Below are positions 17,345 to 27,040 of a stretch of DNA of 64,000 nt, in pieces. The DNA comes from Nocardia sp. alder85J. GTDB taxonomy: Bacteria > Actinomycetota > Actinomycetes > Mycobacteriales > Mycobacteriaceae. A program made the position numbers and the translations under genes. Each line of letters starts with the position of its first letter. Position 1 is the first letter of the stretch. The notes under the pieces were generated by a model. The model was not told where the DNA came from, searched no databases, and worked only from the letters and a program-made list of their open reading frames with translations. Location: assembly GCF_020176955.2 (NCBI RefSeq), contig NZ_JAIUCZ020000003.1:969672-1033671 (forward strand), given 5' to 3'.

Positions 17345-18193
17345 ATGACCAATGGTGGGTACGATCCCAACCAGCAATCCGGCGGACAGTCCTTTGGGCA
17401 ACCGTATCCGCAAGGCGGCCAACAGTACTCGAATCAGCCGTCGTACGGCCAGCAGCAGCCCTACGGGCAGCCGCCCTACGGGCAGCCGCAATACACACAG
17501 GGTGGGCAGCAGCCGGGTCAGCCGTACGGGCAGCAGCCCTACGGCCAGCAACAGCCGTACGGCCAGCAGCCACAGGACGCCTACGGCCAGCAGCCCTACG
17601 GCCAGCAGCCGCCCCAGGGCCAGCAGCCGTACGGCCAGCAGCAACAGCCCTACGGCCAGCAGCCGCCGCAGGGGCAACAGCCCTACGGCCAGCAGCCCTA
17701 CGCGCCCTACGCGCAGCAGTTCGGGCAGCCGCTGAACCTGCCCCCGGGCACCCAGCCGGCCGATCTCGGAATCCGGTTCGCGGCCAGGCTGATCGACGCC
17801 GTCATCGTCGCGATCCCGTCCTGGCTGGTCAGTTTCGTGCTGCTGCTGGCCATCGGCAACTCCGGCCTGATCTCCCGCTTCCTGCTGCCGATCCTGGTGT
17901 CGGTGCTCGGCGTGCTCTACTACATCGGCCTGGAGACCCAGCTCGGCGCCACGCTGGGGAAGAAGGCGCTGGGCCTGCGCGTCATCGGACCGGACGGCAG
18001 CAATCTCGACGCCGGCAGCTCGCTGAAGCGGAATCTGTTCCTGCTCACCGGCATCATCCCCTGCCTGGGCAGCATCGCCTCGCTGGTGCTGGTCATCCGC
18101 ATCGCGATGACGATCTCCTCCGATCCCAACCACCAGGGCTGGCACGACAAGTTCGCCGGTGGCGCGGTGGTGGTCAAGGAGATCCGGGCCTGA
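17345..18193 (+). CDS. RDD family membrane protein with YGQQP repeats
   Basis: 282 residues. The first ~130 are a low-complexity run of [10 protein letters not shown] repeats. The rest is an RDD domain: [20 protein letters not shown] opens it with the Arg-Asp pair, membrane helices follow ([27 protein letters not shown]), and [15 protein letters not shown] is the signature loop. The last helix pair is near [11 protein letters not shown], with [15 protein letters not shown] at the end. RDD proteins are small integral membrane proteins of poorly known role. Repetitive N-termini of this sort are frequent in mycolata. Start ATG 17345. Confidence 0.9.
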   Translation: MTNGGYDPNQQSGGQSFGQPYPQGGQQYSNQPSYGQQQPYGQPPYGQPQYTQGGQQPGQPYGQQPYGQQQPYGQQPQDAYGQQPYGQQPPQGQQPYGQQQQPYGQQPPQGQQPYGQQPYAPYAQQFGQPLNLPPGTQPADLGIRFAARLIDAVIVAIPSWLVSFVLLLAIGNSGLISRFLLPILVSVLGVLYYIGLETQLGATLGKKALGLRVIGPDGSNLDAGSSLKRNLFLLTGIIPCLGSIASLVLVIRIAMTISSDPNHQGWHDKFAGGAVVVKEIRA

Positions 18194-18221
18194 GAACCGG
18201 CCCGGCACACCGGAAGACCAC

Positions 18222-18249
18222 GGGGCGCATCCGTAACCGGATGCGCCCC
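18222..18249. terminator. Hairpin terminator between convergent genes
   Basis: A 12-bp perfect stem GGGGCGCATCCG / CGGATGCGCCCC with a TAAC loop, followed by TTGT on the plus strand. It separates the RDD gene (plus) from the DUF4190 gene (minus). Confidence 0.75.
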
Positions 18250-18273
18250 TTGTCGTCCGTGAGGTGATCGGGA

Positions 18274-18810
18274 TCAGCGGCCGTTGGTCGCGACGTCGAT
18301 CGCGACGATGATGACGGTCAGGGCGATGCCGATGGTCGCGATGATGATCCCGGCGAGGGCCATCCCGCGGCCCTGCCCGCCGCGCTCCTTGATCTGGTTC
18401 AGTGCCATCACGCCGCACACGATGCCCGCGATCCCGGCCGGGCAGCAGAACAGCCCGACGAGCGACAGCACGAGCGAGGCGATCGCCAGGCCGTTGTTAC
18501 CGGTCGCCTGCGGCTGCTGCGAATATCCCGGCCCCTGATACGGCTGATAGCCGTACCCGGGCTGCTGCTGCCCGTACCCCGGCTGCCCGTACTGCTGGGC
18601 GGGCGGGGCCTGGTACGGAGGCGGCGGCGCGGGATATCCGGGGTACGGCTGCGGCGGCGGTGTGACCGGCGGATTCTGGTATTGCGGGGCCGAGGAGTAG
18701 CCGGCCGGCGGGGCGGCCGGAGGCGGCTCGGAGCGCCCTCCGGACTCGGCGGAGACCCCCTCGCCACCGTATTGCTTCCACCACTCGTCGGAATCGCCGG
18801 GATTCGTCAT
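18274..18810 (-). CDS. DUF4190 domain membrane protein
   Basis: 178 residues: an acidic start (MTNPGDSDEWWKQYGGEG), ~75 residues rich in Pro/Gly/Tyr/Gln (PPYQAPPAQQYGQPGYG), then two transmembrane helices with the DUF4190 pattern (LAIASLVLSLVGLFCCPAG..., VMALNQIKERGGQGRGMALA, IIATIGIALTVIIV). Function unknown; such proteins are common small membrane proteins in actinobacteria. It is convergent with the RDD gene, which has a similarly biased N-terminus, and divergent from yhhQ. Confidence 0.88.
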   Translation of the reverse strand: MTNPGDSDEWWKQYGGEGVSAESGGRSEPPPAAPPAGYSSAPQYQNPPVTPPPQPYPGYPAPPPPYQAPPAQQYGQPGYGQQQPGYGYQPYQGPGYSQQPQATGNNGLAIASLVLSLVGLFCCPAGIAGIVCGVMALNQIKERGGQGRGMALAGIIIATIGIALTVIIVAIDVATNGR

Positions 18811-18844
18811 TGACTCAGCCTATTCCACAGCGCCGACGTGCAGG

Positions 18845-18850
18845 TATCGT
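18845..18850 (+). promoter_or_regulatory. Probable leaderless -10 element for yhhQ
   Basis: TATCGT ends 9 nt before GTG 18860, placing transcription start close to or at the start codon. No Shine-Dalgarno sequence is present, consistent with a leaderless mRNA. Confidence 0.4.
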
Positions 18851-18859
18851 CGACACCTC

Positions 18860-19642
18860 GTGAGTGAGACACAACTACCCGCAGTCGATACAGACAACGA
18901 CGGGCCTGGGCGCCCCGAGACCGAACACGCGTCCTTCGCGAAGGTCTCGGGGAGTGCTTACACCCTGATCGTGGCACTGTTCACCACCGTTCTGATGATC
19001 TCCAACATCTGCGCGACCAAGGGCGTGCAGTTCTTCGCCGACAAACACGTGTCGCTGGGACCCATCGACATCCTGCCGATCACGACCGACGGCGCCTTCT
19101 TCCTGTTCCCGCTGGCCTATGTCATCGGCGACATCCTCAGCGAGGTGTACGGATTCAAGGCCGCCCGGCGGACCATCTACTACGGCTTCAGCATGCTCGC
19201 GCTGATGGTGATCTGCTTCTGGATCGCGATCGGGCTGCCCAAGGCCGACTTCTACGATAATCAGGACGCCTTCCGCACCGTGGTCGGCACCACCCCGCAG
19301 CTGGTGGCCGCCGGCTTCGCCGGCTACGTCATCGGTCAGTTCCTGAACTCGGTGACGCTCGTGCTGATCAAGGAGCGCACCAAGGAGAAGCATCTGTGGG
19401 CCCGGCTGCTCGGTTCCACCGTGGCCGGTGAGTTCGGTGACACGCTGGTGTTCTGCTCGATCGCGGCCACCGCGATCGGCATCAACACCTGGGGCGCGTT
19501 CATCAACTATGTGATCGTGGGCTTCGTCTGGAAAACCATGTGCGAGGTCTTCATCATGCCGATCAGCTATCGCTGCATCGCCTATCTGAAGAAGCACGAG
19601 CCCAGCTACGCCCCGCTCGATCGGGCCGCGCTGTACAGCTGA
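18860..19642 (+). CDS. yhhQ: Queuosine precursor transporter
   Basis: 260 residues of the VUT/YhhQ (ECF-like, COG1738) family. About six membrane segments are visible, with the family blocks VLMISNICATKGVQFF, FFLFPLAYVIGDILSEVYGF and GEFGDTLVFCSIAATA. In E. coli YhhQ takes up the queuosine precursors preQ0/preQ1; homologues in salvaging bacteria import preQ1 or queuine. The first ~25 residues are acidic and cytoplasmic. The tgt gene 0.9 kb away and the GluQRS fusion 1.6 kb upstream support a role in queuosine salvage. Start GTG 18860 with no ribosome site. Confidence 0.88.
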   Translation: MSETQLPAVDTDNDGPGRPETEHASFAKVSGSAYTLIVALFTTVLMISNICATKGVQFFADKHVSLGPIDILPITTDGAFFLFPLAYVIGDILSEVYGFKAARRTIYYGFSMLALMVICFWIAIGLPKADFYDNQDAFRTVVGTTPQLVAAGFAGYVIGQFLNSVTLVLIKERTKEKHLWARLLGSTVAGEFGDTLVFCSIAATAIGINTWGAFINYVIVGFVWKTMCEVFIMPISYRCIAYLKKHEPSYAPLDRAALYS

Positions 19643-19655
19643 TCCATCGCACACC

Positions 19656-19690
19656 GATCCGGCACCACGGGACAAGCGGGGTGCCGGATC
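19656..19690. terminator. Hairpin between yhhQ and usp
   Basis: An 11-bp perfect stem GATCCGGCACC / GGTGCCGGATC with a 13-nt loop, followed by CTGTCC. It lies between convergent genes and can serve both. Confidence 0.6.
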
Positions 19691-19702
19691 CTGTCCGACC
19701 GG

Positions 19703-20296
19703 TCAGACGGTGCCGACCGGCCGGGCCGCCGCCTCCGGAAGCAACGGCGCCGGACGTTTCGCGAAGGACAGCCAGCCCGGCAGCCACGAGCCCGCGCGCT
19801 CCAGCTCCCGCTGCAACTCCGGCTTGGGCACCACCAGCACCGGGCACGCGGCCCGGCGCAGCAGCCGCGCCGCCACCCGCCGCCGCAGGCAGCGGCGCAG
19901 CCAGCCGCCGCCGGAACCCACCACCAGCAGATCCTCCGACCGATCGGCGCAGGCCAGCAATGCCTCGGTGATATCGCCGCGGACCAGCTCGGCCCGCAGC
20001 GGCACACCGGGATCGATCCCGGCGAACGCGTCGTCGAGGGCGGCCAGCAGCCGGCGCCGGGCCTCCGAACGGGCCGCGTCCAGCAGTTCCGGGCACGGAT
20101 ATCGCGACTGCGCGTACTCGCCGCCGGGCGGCTGCCACGCCAGCACCGCGACCACCTCGGCCATGTCGGCCGCCGGTCGGCGCCGCGCCTCGGCCACGGC
20201 CCGATGCAGGGCCGCGAGACTGTCCAGCGATCCGCTCACCCCCACCACGATGCGGGGGGACAGTCGTTGTTCCTGCGGGACATCATATGTCGCCAC
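19703..20296 (-). CDS. Universal stress protein (UspA domain)
   Basis: 197 residues from GTG 20296, chosen because GGAGGG lies 6 nt upstream. One UspA domain: strand 1 RIVVGVSGSLDSLAALHRAV, then VAVLAWQPP, and near the end LLVVGSGGGWLRRCLRRRV, followed by CPVLVVP. The VGSGG...G pattern approximates the G-x2-G-x9-G(S/T) ATP-binding motif, so nucleotide binding is plausible. A ~35-residue tail (ELERAGSWLPGWLSFAKRP) extends beyond the usual fold. Such proteins bind ATP or partners under hypoxia and other stresses. Downstream of and parallel to tgt on the minus strand, 190 bp apart. Confidence 0.85.
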   Translation of the reverse strand: MATYDVPQEQRLSPRIVVGVSGSLDSLAALHRAVAEARRRPAADMAEVVAVLAWQPPGGEYAQSRYPCPELLDAARSEARRRLLAALDDAFAGIDPGVPLRAELVRGDITEALLACADRSEDLLVVGSGGGWLRRCLRRRVAARLLRRAACPVLVVPKPELQRELERAGSWLPGWLSFAKRPAPLLPEAAARPVGTV

Positions 20297-20485
20297 CTGG
20301 ACCCTCCAGAGCTCTCGATCCCCGCCGGACAACCTCGCGACCTGCGGCGGAGGAGCAGCTCCCCGGCGGATTCGCACACTGGCGCGGCGATTCCGGGCGG
20401 AACCTCGACACTCGCCGCCGATCGATCCGACGGTCTGGAGAAATATTACCCCTCTGTTAATTTCGGATGCCAGAGCTGTTGCGCC

Positions 20486-21860
<1,375 letters not shown>

Positions 21861-21917
21861 ACCGCCACGGTGGCAGCCGCTCCCCAGCCGATCACCGCCA
21901 CCGTGCACCGCCGCCGA

Positions 21918-23846
21918 TCACCCGGCGTCGACCGTCTCCTCGACGGCCGCGCCCGCGAACTGCGCGTTGTACAGCTCGCGGTACGGCCCGCGGGCCGCCA
22001 GCAGTTCCCGATGCGAACCTTGTTCGACGATGTGGCCCTTGTCCATCACCACGATCAGATCCGCGTCGCGGATGGTGGACAACCGGTGCGCGATGACGAA
22101 ACTGGTACGGTCGCGGCGCAATTCGGCCATCGCCTGCTGCACCAGCAGTTCGGTGCGGGTGTCGACCGAGCTGGTGGCCTCGTCGAGGATCAGGATCGAC
22201 GGCTTGGCCAGGAAGGCGCGGGCGATCGTGATCAGCTGCTTCTCGCCCGCGCTGACACCGGAGCCCTCCTCGTCCAGCACCGTGTCGTAGCCGTGCGGCA
22301 GCGCGTGCACGAACCGGTCCACGTACGCCGCCTTCGCCGCGGCGACGATCTCCTCCTCGGAGGCGTTCGGATTGCCGTAGGCGATGTTCTCCCGGATGGT
22401 GCCGCCGAACAGCCAGGTGTCCTGCAACACCATGCCGATCCGGGAGCGCAGCCGATCGCGGGTGATGTCGGTGATGTCGACGCCGTCGATGGTGATGGCG
22501 CCGGAGTCGATCTCGTAGAACCGCTCCAGCAGATTCACCAGCGTGGTCTTGCCGGCGCCGGTGTGGCCGACGATCGCCACCACATGGCCGGGCTCGGCGA
22601 CCAGCGACAGCTCCTCGATGACCGGGGTATCCGGCTCGTAGCGGAAATCCACCTGCTCGAACGCCACCCGGCCGCGTTCCAGCGGCCGCAGATCCTCCTC
22701 GGCCGGATCCGGATCCTGCTCGTCGGCGTCGAGGATCTCGAAGATGCGCTCGGCGGAGGCCACACCGGATTGCAGCAGGTTGATCATCTGCCCGACCTGC
22801 ATCAGCGGCGCGCTGAACTGCCGGGAGTACATGATGAACGCCTGCACCTCGCCCAGCGACAGGCTGCCCGAGGCCACCTTGAGGCCACCGACCACGGCGA
22901 TCAGCACATAGTTGAGATTGCCGAGCAGGGTCATCGTGGGCATGATCAGGCCGGAGATGAACTGCGCCTTGAAGCTGGCCTGGTGCAGCTTCTCGTTGCG
23001 CTCGTCGAACTGCTCGCCCACCTCGCGGATGCGGCCGAACGCGGTGATCACCTCGTGGCCGGTGTACGCCTCCTCGACCTGCGCGTTCACCAGGCCGGTG
23101 TACTTCCACTGGTCGATGAAGTGCGGCCGGGACCGCTTGGCGATCTGGGCGGTCAGCCAGATCGCCACCGGCAGCGTGATCAGCGCGATCACGGCCAGCG
23201 TCGGCGAGATCCAGAACATCATGGTCAGCAGGCCGATCACCGACAGCACCTGGATGACCAGCTGGCTCATCGTCTGTTGCAGGCTCTGCGAGATGTTGTC
23301 GACGTCGTTGGTGACCCGGGACAGCACGTCACCACGCGGGGTCGAGTCGAAGTAGCTCAGCGGCAGCCGGTGGATCTTGTCCTCGATATCGCTGCGCAGC
23401 CGCTTCACCGTGCGGTTGATGACCTCGTTGATCAGGTAGCCCTGCAACCAGGTGAACACCGAGGCCACGATGTAGAGCACCAGCACCAGCATCAGCACCC
23501 GGCCGACCGCGCCGAAATCGATTCCGGCGCCGGGGATCACGTCCATGCCCCGGAGCATGTCGGCGAGTCGGTTCTGCCCGTGGTCGCGCAGTCCGGCGAT
23601 CGCCTGATCGCGGGTGAGCCCGGCGGGCAACTGCTTGCCGAGCACCCCGTCGAAGATGAGGTTGGTGGCCCGGCCGAGAATCTGCGGGCCCAGCGTGTTC
23701 AGCACCACCGCGGTGGTCGCGAGCACGAAAATGATTGCGAGATAGAACTTCTCGGGTGCCAGCCGGACCAACAGCCGCCGCAGCGACGGCCGGAACGACT
23801 TGGCCCTGGTCCCCGGCGCCCCCGGCCCCGGCATCCCCGGCCTCAT
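21918..23846 (-). CDS. ABC exporter half-transporter, catalytically canonical
   Basis: 642 residues: six-helix exporter-type membrane domain (about residues 35-345; QGYLINEVINRTVKRLRSDI is the first intracellular loop) and a nucleotide-binding domain with Walker A GHTGAGKTT, signature SGVSAGEKQ, Walker B ILILDEATSSVD with catalytic Glu, and H-loop IAHRLST. A ~40-residue insert between helices 1 and 2 lies outside the membrane. It pairs with the upstream gene, whose ATPase site is degenerate, to form a heterodimeric exporter like Rv1272c/Rv1273c. Substrate unknown; drugs or lipids are typical. Last gene of the TetR-Rrf2-ABC-ABC operon; 70 bp separate it from its partner. Confidence 0.92.
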   Translation of the reverse strand: MRPGMPGPGAPGTRAKSFRPSLRRLLVRLAPEKFYLAIIFVLATTAVVLNTLGPQILGRATNLIFDGVLGKQLPAGLTRDQAIAGLRDHGQNRLADMLRGMDVIPGAGIDFGAVGRVLMLVLVLYIVASVFTWLQGYLINEVINRTVKRLRSDIEDKIHRLPLSYFDSTPRGDVLSRVTNDVDNISQSLQQTMSQLVIQVLSVIGLLTMMFWISPTLAVIALITLPVAIWLTAQIAKRSRPHFIDQWKYTGLVNAQVEEAYTGHEVITAFGRIREVGEQFDERNEKLHQASFKAQFISGLIMPTMTLLGNLNYVLIAVVGGLKVASGSLSLGEVQAFIMYSRQFSAPLMQVGQMINLLQSGVASAERIFEILDADEQDPDPAEEDLRPLERGRVAFEQVDFRYEPDTPVIEELSLVAEPGHVVAIVGHTGAGKTTLVNLLERFYEIDSGAITIDGVDITDITRDRLRSRIGMVLQDTWLFGGTIRENIAYGNPNASEEEIVAAAKAAYVDRFVHALPHGYDTVLDEEGSGVSAGEKQLITIARAFLAKPSILILDEATSSVDTRTELLVQQAMAELRRDRTSFVIAHRLSTIRDADLIVVMDKGHIVEQGSHRELLAARGPYRELYNAQFAGAAVEETVDAG

Positions 23847-23916
23847 CGGGCCGCCACCTGAGCCATGCTCGACATCCGCACCCGGACGGCCCGATCAGCG
23901 GCTCCGCCATTGTGGC

Positions 23917-25653
23917 TCATCGGGCCGCCTCCGTGACACTCAGCTGGGATTCCACGATTTCTCGATATTCCTTGCACTCGCGGACCAGGTGGTCGTGGGT
24001 TCCGAGGCCGACGATCGCGCCGTCCTCCAGGACCACGATCTGGTCGGCCTCCCGGACCGTCGAAATGCGCTGGGCCACCGTGATGACCGCGGCGTCGGCG
24101 GTCTCCGGTCGCAGCGCCTCGCGGACGCGGGCGTCGGTGGCCACGTCCAGCGCGGAGAAGCAGTCGTCGAACAGGTAGATCCGCGGCCTGCGCACCAGCG
24201 CGCGGGCGATCGCCAGCCGCTGCCGCTGCCCGCCGGAGACGGTCGTGCCGCCCTGCGCCACCGGGGTGTCGAGCCCCTGCGGCATGTCCCGCACGAAATC
24301 GGCGGCCTGCGCGATCTCCAGCGCATGCCAGAGTTCGTCGTCGGTGGCGGCCGGTTTGCCGTAGCGCAGATTGCTCGCGACGGTGCCCGAGAACAGGTAG
24401 GCCCGCTGCGGCACCAGGCCGATCGAACCGCGCAGCTGTTCCAGATCGATGTGCCGGACATCGGTGCCGCCGACGTACACCGCGCCGTCGGTCACGTCGA
24501 TCAGGCGCGGGATCAGGTTGATCAAGGTGGTCTTGCCGGCGCCGGTGGAGCCGACGATCGCGGTGGTGGTGCCGGGCTCGACCCGGAACTGGACGGACCG
24601 CAGCACCGGCTTCTCCGCGCCCGGATACTTGAACTCCGCGAAGGAGAACTCGACCCGGCCCGCATCCTCGGTGAGCGGCTGCGGCAGTCGCGGCGGCTGC
24701 ACCGAGGACTCGGTGTCGAGCACCTCGGAGATCCGCTCCGCGGAGACCGCCGCGCGCGGCGCCAGCATCGCCAGGAACGAGGCCATCATGACGGCCATCA
24801 GGATCTGCATGATGTACGACAGCATCGCGGTCAGCGCACCGACCTGCATCGACCCCGAGTCGATACGGTGCCCGCCGAACCAGATGACTGCCACCGTGGT
24901 GACATTGCTGATCAGCATGACCGTCGGGTACAGCAGCGCCGCCAAGCGGCCGACGTACAGCGCGGAGTCGGTGAGCGCCGAATTGGCGACCCCGAACCGC
25001 CAGGTCTCCTGCCGCTCCCGGACGAACGCCCGCACCACCCGGATGCCGGTGATCTGTTCGCGCAGCACCCGGTTCACGCCGTCGATGCGCTCCTGCATGA
25101 GCCGGAAGCCGGGCACCATCCGCGAGATGATCAGGCCCATGGTCAGCGCCAGCACCGGCACCGCGACCACCAGCACCCAGGACAGCCCGAGGCTCTGCCG
25201 CAACGCCATGACGATGCCGCCGACGCACATGATCGGCGCCATCACCAGCACGGTCACGCTCATCACGATGAGCAGCTGCACCTGCTGAACGTCGTTGGTG
25301 TTGCGGGTGATCAGCGACGGCGCGCCGAACAGTCCGACCTCGCGGGCGGAGAAGGTGCCGACCCGATGCAACAGGGCGGCGCGGACGTCCCGCCCGGCCG
25401 CCATCGCGGCCTGCGCGCCCAGGTACACCGAACTGGCCGAGGCCAGGATCTGTACCGCGGAAACCAGCAGCATCCACAGGCCGGTGTTCCAGATGTAGCC
25501 CACATCGCCCTTGGTGACACCGTTGTCGATGATGTCGGCATTCAGCGACGGGAGATAGAGCATCGCTATGACGGATATCAGCTGAAGCACCACGACACCC
25601 GCCAGCTGTGCGCGGTAGGGAGCCAGGAAAGTGCGGAGCAATCGGATCAACAT
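23917..25653 (-). CDS. ABC exporter half-transporter, degenerate ATPase site
   Basis: 578 residues with six exporter-type membrane helices (from YRAQLAGVVVLQLISVIAML) and an NBD having Walker A GSTGAGKTT and signature VSGGQRQR. Walker B reads IYLFDDCFSALD, with Asp replacing the catalytic Glu, and the switch loop reads VAQRIST, with Gln replacing His. Both changes are the known marks of the degenerate half of heterodimeric exporters such as TM287 or BmrC. It starts 12 bp after the Rrf2 gene and is followed by the canonical half. The pair should share one active ATP site. Substrate unknown. Confidence 0.92.
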   Translation of the reverse strand: MLIRLLRTFLAPYRAQLAGVVVLQLISVIAMLYLPSLNADIIDNGVTKGDVGYIWNTGLWMLLVSAVQILASASSVYLGAQAAMAAGRDVRAALLHRVGTFSAREVGLFGAPSLITRNTNDVQQVQLLIVMSVTVLVMAPIMCVGGIVMALRQSLGLSWVLVVAVPVLALTMGLIISRMVPGFRLMQERIDGVNRVLREQITGIRVVRAFVRERQETWRFGVANSALTDSALYVGRLAALLYPTVMLISNVTTVAVIWFGGHRIDSGSMQVGALTAMLSYIMQILMAVMMASFLAMLAPRAAVSAERISEVLDTESSVQPPRLPQPLTEDAGRVEFSFAEFKYPGAEKPVLRSVQFRVEPGTTTAIVGSTGAGKTTLINLIPRLIDVTDGAVYVGGTDVRHIDLEQLRGSIGLVPQRAYLFSGTVASNLRYGKPAATDDELWHALEIAQAADFVRDMPQGLDTPVAQGGTTVSGGQRQRLAIARALVRRPRIYLFDDCFSALDVATDARVREALRPETADAAVITVAQRISTVREADQIVVLEDGAIVGLGTHDHLVRECKEYREIVESQLSVTEAAR

Positions 25654-25665
25654 GATGCGTGCAGG

Positions 25666-26193
25666 CTACCGCCACCGGGTGACAGGCGGCTCGCCCTTTT
25701 CTCCTCTCAACACCACGGATGGGTTGCCGTCCGGTACCGGGCGGCGGGTCCAGGCGCCGGGGTCGCTGGTGAGATCGGCCACGAAACCGGGTAGCTCGGC
25801 GGCGGCGATCTCGGCGATCGACACCCGTTCCAGGACGGCCCGGATGTTCACGCGCAGCGCGATCCAGACCTGTTGCAGGGGTTGTGCGGAACCGTCGTAC
25901 GCCACGTCCTCCGGACGCTGACCGCGTACCGAGGCCAGCGGGCCCTCCACCGCGCGGATCACGTCGGCCACGCTGATCAGCGCGGGCGGCCGGGCCAGCC
26001 GGTAGCCACCGTCCGGGCCGCGGCGGCTGCGCACCAGTTCGGCGCGGCGCAATTCGGCCAGCACCGTTTCCAGGATCTTGGGCGGAATCGCCTGGGCGGC
26101 GGCGATGGTGTCGGCCTTGGCCGCGGCCGGCTCCGCCCGCGCGATCTCCAGCAGCGCCCGCACGGCGTAGTCGACCCTAGCGGTGATGTGCAC
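25666..26193 (-). CDS. Rrf2 family transcriptional regulator without Fe-S cysteines
   Basis: 175 residues from GTG 26193 (HITARVDYAVRALLEIA), preferred over 26256 because the Rrf2 domain starts here and GAGGGCG precedes it. The winged helix includes AAAQAIPPKILETVLAELRR and VRSRRGPDGGYRLARPPALI, the usual Rrf2 wing. The three cysteines that bind an Fe-S cluster in IscR/NsrR are absent, so this is a redox-cluster-free subtype. It overlaps the end of the TetR gene by 17 bp and lies directly before the ABC exporter genes, so it probably regulates them or acts with TetR. Confidence 0.85.
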   Translation of the reverse strand: MHITARVDYAVRALLEIARAEPAAAKADTIAAAQAIPPKILETVLAELRRAELVRSRRGPDGGYRLARPPALISVADVIRAVEGPLASVRGQRPEDVAYDGSAQPLQQVWIALRVNIRAVLERVSIAEIAAAELPGFVADLTSDPGAWTRRPVPDGNPSVVLRGEKGEPPVTRWR

Positions 26194-26821
26194 GCGCGCC
26201 CTCGGTTCCGTCCGCCGCCGACGACACGGACTCGGCCGGTCCGACATCCAGCACACCGAGCGCGGCGTCCAGCACCACCCGTTCGATGAGCTCGGTGTCG
26301 GCCTCGGGCACCAGTTCCTGTGATGCGAGCACCACGCTCAGCACCTGGAAGGCCGCGGCGGCGCGCAACATTCGCTCGTCGCCGGGATCCGGACCGGCCA
26401 GCCACCGGCACACGCGCGTCCGCGCATTCTTCAGTTCCTCGTCACGGTTGGCGATGGCCCGCGCGATGGCCGTGGTGTCGCGCACGAACATGAGGACCGT
26501 GCGCCGATGCCGCAGCATGGCCCGCACCTGCCGGACGAGCACCTCGCGCACGGCCGCCGGGCCGTACGGCAGTTCCTCCAGCCCCTCGGCCACGGCGTGC
26601 AGATCGTCGATGATCGGATCGACGATCGCCAGCAGCAGATCCTGCTTCGAGGCGTAGTGGTAATACAGCGAAGCTTTTGTGATCCCTACCGCATCGGCGA
26701 CCTCACGAAGACTGGTCTGCTCGAATCCTTTGTCCGAAAACAGCTGGATCGCGGCCTCCCGAATGGCTTCTTTGGTACTTCTACCTGTGACAACCGCTCC
26801 GGGAGTACTGCGCACCGCCAT
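26177..26821 (-). CDS. TetR family transcriptional regulator
   Basis: 214 residues. The DNA-binding domain is classic: TKEAIREAAIQLFSDKGFEQ, then TSLREVADAVGITKASLYYH, followed by YASKQDLL. The C-terminal domain (about residues 75-190) is a TetR_C type ligand pocket with an acidic tail. It is first in a minus-strand operon with Rrf2 and both ABC halves, and is divergent from the mmpL gene at 27041. The 24-bp palindrome at 26904-26927 between them is its likely operator. By analogy it represses efflux genes until a hydrophobic ligand binds; the ligand is unknown. Confidence 0.93.
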   Translation of the reverse strand: MAVRSTPGAVVTGRSTKEAIREAAIQLFSDKGFEQTSLREVADAVGITKASLYYHYASKQDLLLAIVDPIIDDLHAVAEGLEELPYGPAAVREVLVRQVRAMLRHRRTVLMFVRDTTAIARAIANRDEELKNARTRVCRWLAGPDPGDERMLRAAAAFQVLSVVLASQELVPEADTELIERVVLDAALGVLDVGPAESVSSAADGTEGARAHHR

Positions 26822-26903
26822 CAGGTGATCCTCTCATCGACTTCCCTGCCACCTCGGATGATCCCCTAATATCGAGGTTGTACCTCCGTTTCGGTATGGG
26901 TAG

Positions 26904-26927
26904 TCTACCTACCGCACGGTAGGCAGA
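26904..26927. promoter_or_regulatory. Palindromic operator between tetR and mmpL
   Basis: TCTACCTACCG - CA - CGGTAGGCAGA: two 11-base arms with a single mismatch. Size and symmetry fit a TetR dimer site. It lies 83 bp upstream of the tetR start and 114 bp upstream of mmpL, so one site could control both divergent units. Confidence 0.7.
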
Positions 26928-27040
26928 TAGCGTTACATGGAGGCGGCTCGCGGCGCGGCGACCGCGTGAGTGCTGCCCCTAACGGGCCCCCACAACAGCT
27001 CAGCACCAGATCCGAAGCCATCCACTAGGAGCCATCCCTC

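Noticed and set aside
17440..17720. Possible CRISPR-like repeats
   Set aside because: The periodic sequence encodes YGQQP repeats of the RDD protein and has no spacers.
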